6,114 nt of DNA from Gemmatimonadota bacterium (GTDB taxonomy: Bacteria; Gemmatimonadota; Gemmatimonadetes; Palauibacterales; Palauibacteraceae), in the NCBI GenBank assembly GCA_029863105.1, contig JAOTWC010000092.1:1-6114 (forward strand), given 5' to 3'. Below the pieces are notes generated by a model, which worked only from the letters and a program-made list of their open reading frames with translations, made no database searches and was not told the origin of the DNA. Position numbers and translations under genes: made by a program. Below, one piece after another: positions 5,551-6,114 of the stretch (positions within the stretch are counted from its first letter, which is position 1; every line of letters starts with the position of its first letter).

Positions 5551-6114
5551 TCAGGCGAGCGCCTCGCCGCACCGCTTGCAGTACCGGGCATCGCCGTCGT
5601 GTCCGCCCGTCTCGCAACCCGGACAACTCCTCGCCTGTCGGGCCTGTCGCGAGGCCTCGCTGATCTCGACTGTGACGATCCCGGTCGGGACTGCGATAAT
5701 CGCGTAGCCCATGATCATGATTACGGCGGCAAGTGCCTGGCCAATCGAGGTCTGGGGCGCGATATCGCCATATCCGACGGTCGTCAGCGTCACGATTGCC
5801 CAGTAAACGCTCCGCGGAATGCTCGTGAACCCGTTGGCGGCTCCCTCCACCAGGTACATCATCGATCCGAACGTCACCACGAGGGTCAGCACACTGGCCA
5901 CGAATACCGTGATCTTGTGTCGGCTGGCCTTGAGAGCCTGGGTGAGGATGCTGGCTTCCGATACATAGTGAGCGAGCTTCAGGACACGGAAGACGCGCAA
6001 CAGCCGAAGCGCCCGCACGGTGAGAAGCGCCTGCCCGCCAGGTATAACGAGCGTAAGGTAGGTGGGGAGGATCGCGATCAGGTCTACGACGCCGAAGAAA
6101 CTGCGCGCATACCC
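5551..6114 (-). CDS. Voltage-sensor-type potassium channel with C-terminal zinc ribbon, N-terminus cut by window edge
   Basis: This inner-membrane ion channel has 187 residues visible, and its start lies beyond the window. The GTG at 6018 is not the start, because the frame stays open and family-like to 6114. In visible numbering, an S3-like helix (6-24, with VVDLIAILP) comes first. The S4 voltage sensor follows, with R34, R37, R40, R43 and K46 at every third position. S5 is at about 66-88. The pore helix and potassium filter TTVGYGD (111-117) follow, then S6 (about 126-150) with the AVPTGIV gate region. The filter makes potassium selectivity likely. The end is a CPGC...CKRC module (C164, C167, C179, C182, spacing C-x2-C-x11-C-x2-C), a zinc ribbon expected in the cytoplasm. 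The stop (5551-5553) is seven bases from that of the convergent hydrolase gene, so there is no room for a dedicated terminator. Confidence 0.9.
   Translation of the reverse strand, partial: GYARSFFGVVDLIAILPTYLTLVIPGGQALLTVRALRLLRVFRVLKLAHYVSEASILTQALKASRHKITVFVASVLTLVVTFGSMMYLVEGAANGFTSIPRSVYWAIVTLTTVGYGDIAPQTSIGQALAAVIMIMGYAIIAVPTGIVTVEISEASRQARQARSCPGCETGGHDGDARYCKRCGEALA

Noticed and set aside
5548..5561. CGCTC/GAGCG mini-hairpin between the convergent hydrolase and channel genes
   Set aside because: Only five base pairs, no T-run, and it overlaps the channel stop codon. It is too weak to call a terminator.
4863..5591. 242-codon open frame on the - strand
   Set aside because: It is antisense to the M14 hydrolase, whose zinc and substrate-binding motifs are intact in the + frame.
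1..6114. CRISPR array, insertion sequence, tRNA or riboswitch
   Set aside because: No direct repeat series, transposase-like frame, cloverleaf-like segment or long structured leader was seen, and no gap exceeds about 140 bp.

Overview
The window is G+C-rich bacterial DNA of Gram-negative type. It carries a signal-peptide-bearing outer-membrane beta-barrel protein and a TonB-family energy transducer. The mix resembles Gemmatimonadota or a similar deep-branching soil or marine group: a KPGIPP-type metal-binding protein, a PorT/OMP_b-brl-like barrel, a stand-alone TonB-C protein and a RimK/M14 cluster. That placement is an impression from gene style only. No marker gene is present. Coding density is high, no gap exceeds about 140 bp, and I see no RNA gene, mobile element or CRISPR array.

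Layout. (1) Positions 1-1253, + strand: the C-terminal part of a metal ABC transporter substrate-binding protein, then its ABC-3 family membrane permease. The ATPase is not between them and probably lies upstream, outside the window. (2) 1354-2031, + strand: a secreted outer-membrane beta-barrel protein with a plausible promoter of its own. (3) A perfect 11-bp inverted repeat at 2044-2073 separates it from a convergent TonB-family gene (2086-2772, - strand). (4) A small two-helix DUF378 membrane protein on the - strand (2895-3077), with a second inverted repeat (2830-2870) after its stop. (5) 3218-5543, + strand: a tight three-gene operon with 4-base stop/start overlaps (ATGA, GTGA). It encodes a retropepsin-like protease of the RimB/DUF785 family, a RimK-type ATP-grasp glutamate ligase and an M14 AstE/AspA-like zinc hydrolase. 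(6) 5551-6114, - strand, convergent and cut by the window edge: a voltage-sensor potassium channel whose C-terminus ends in a four-cysteine zinc ribbon.

How the genes work together. The first pair imports a divalent metal, probably zinc or manganese. The barrel and TonB genes are envelope functions but are not visibly one unit. The central operon is the most interesting part. A ligase that adds amino acids (glutamate in the E. coli prototype) to a protein or small-molecule carboxylate is co-translated with two hydrolases of different catalytic types that could trim or remove the product. The association of RimK-like ligases with DUF785 proteases and AstE-like M14 hydrolases is, to my knowledge, already described in comparative-genomic work on amidoligases, so it is not a new system. 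Its substrate and the division of labour between the two hydrolases cannot be read from the sequence.
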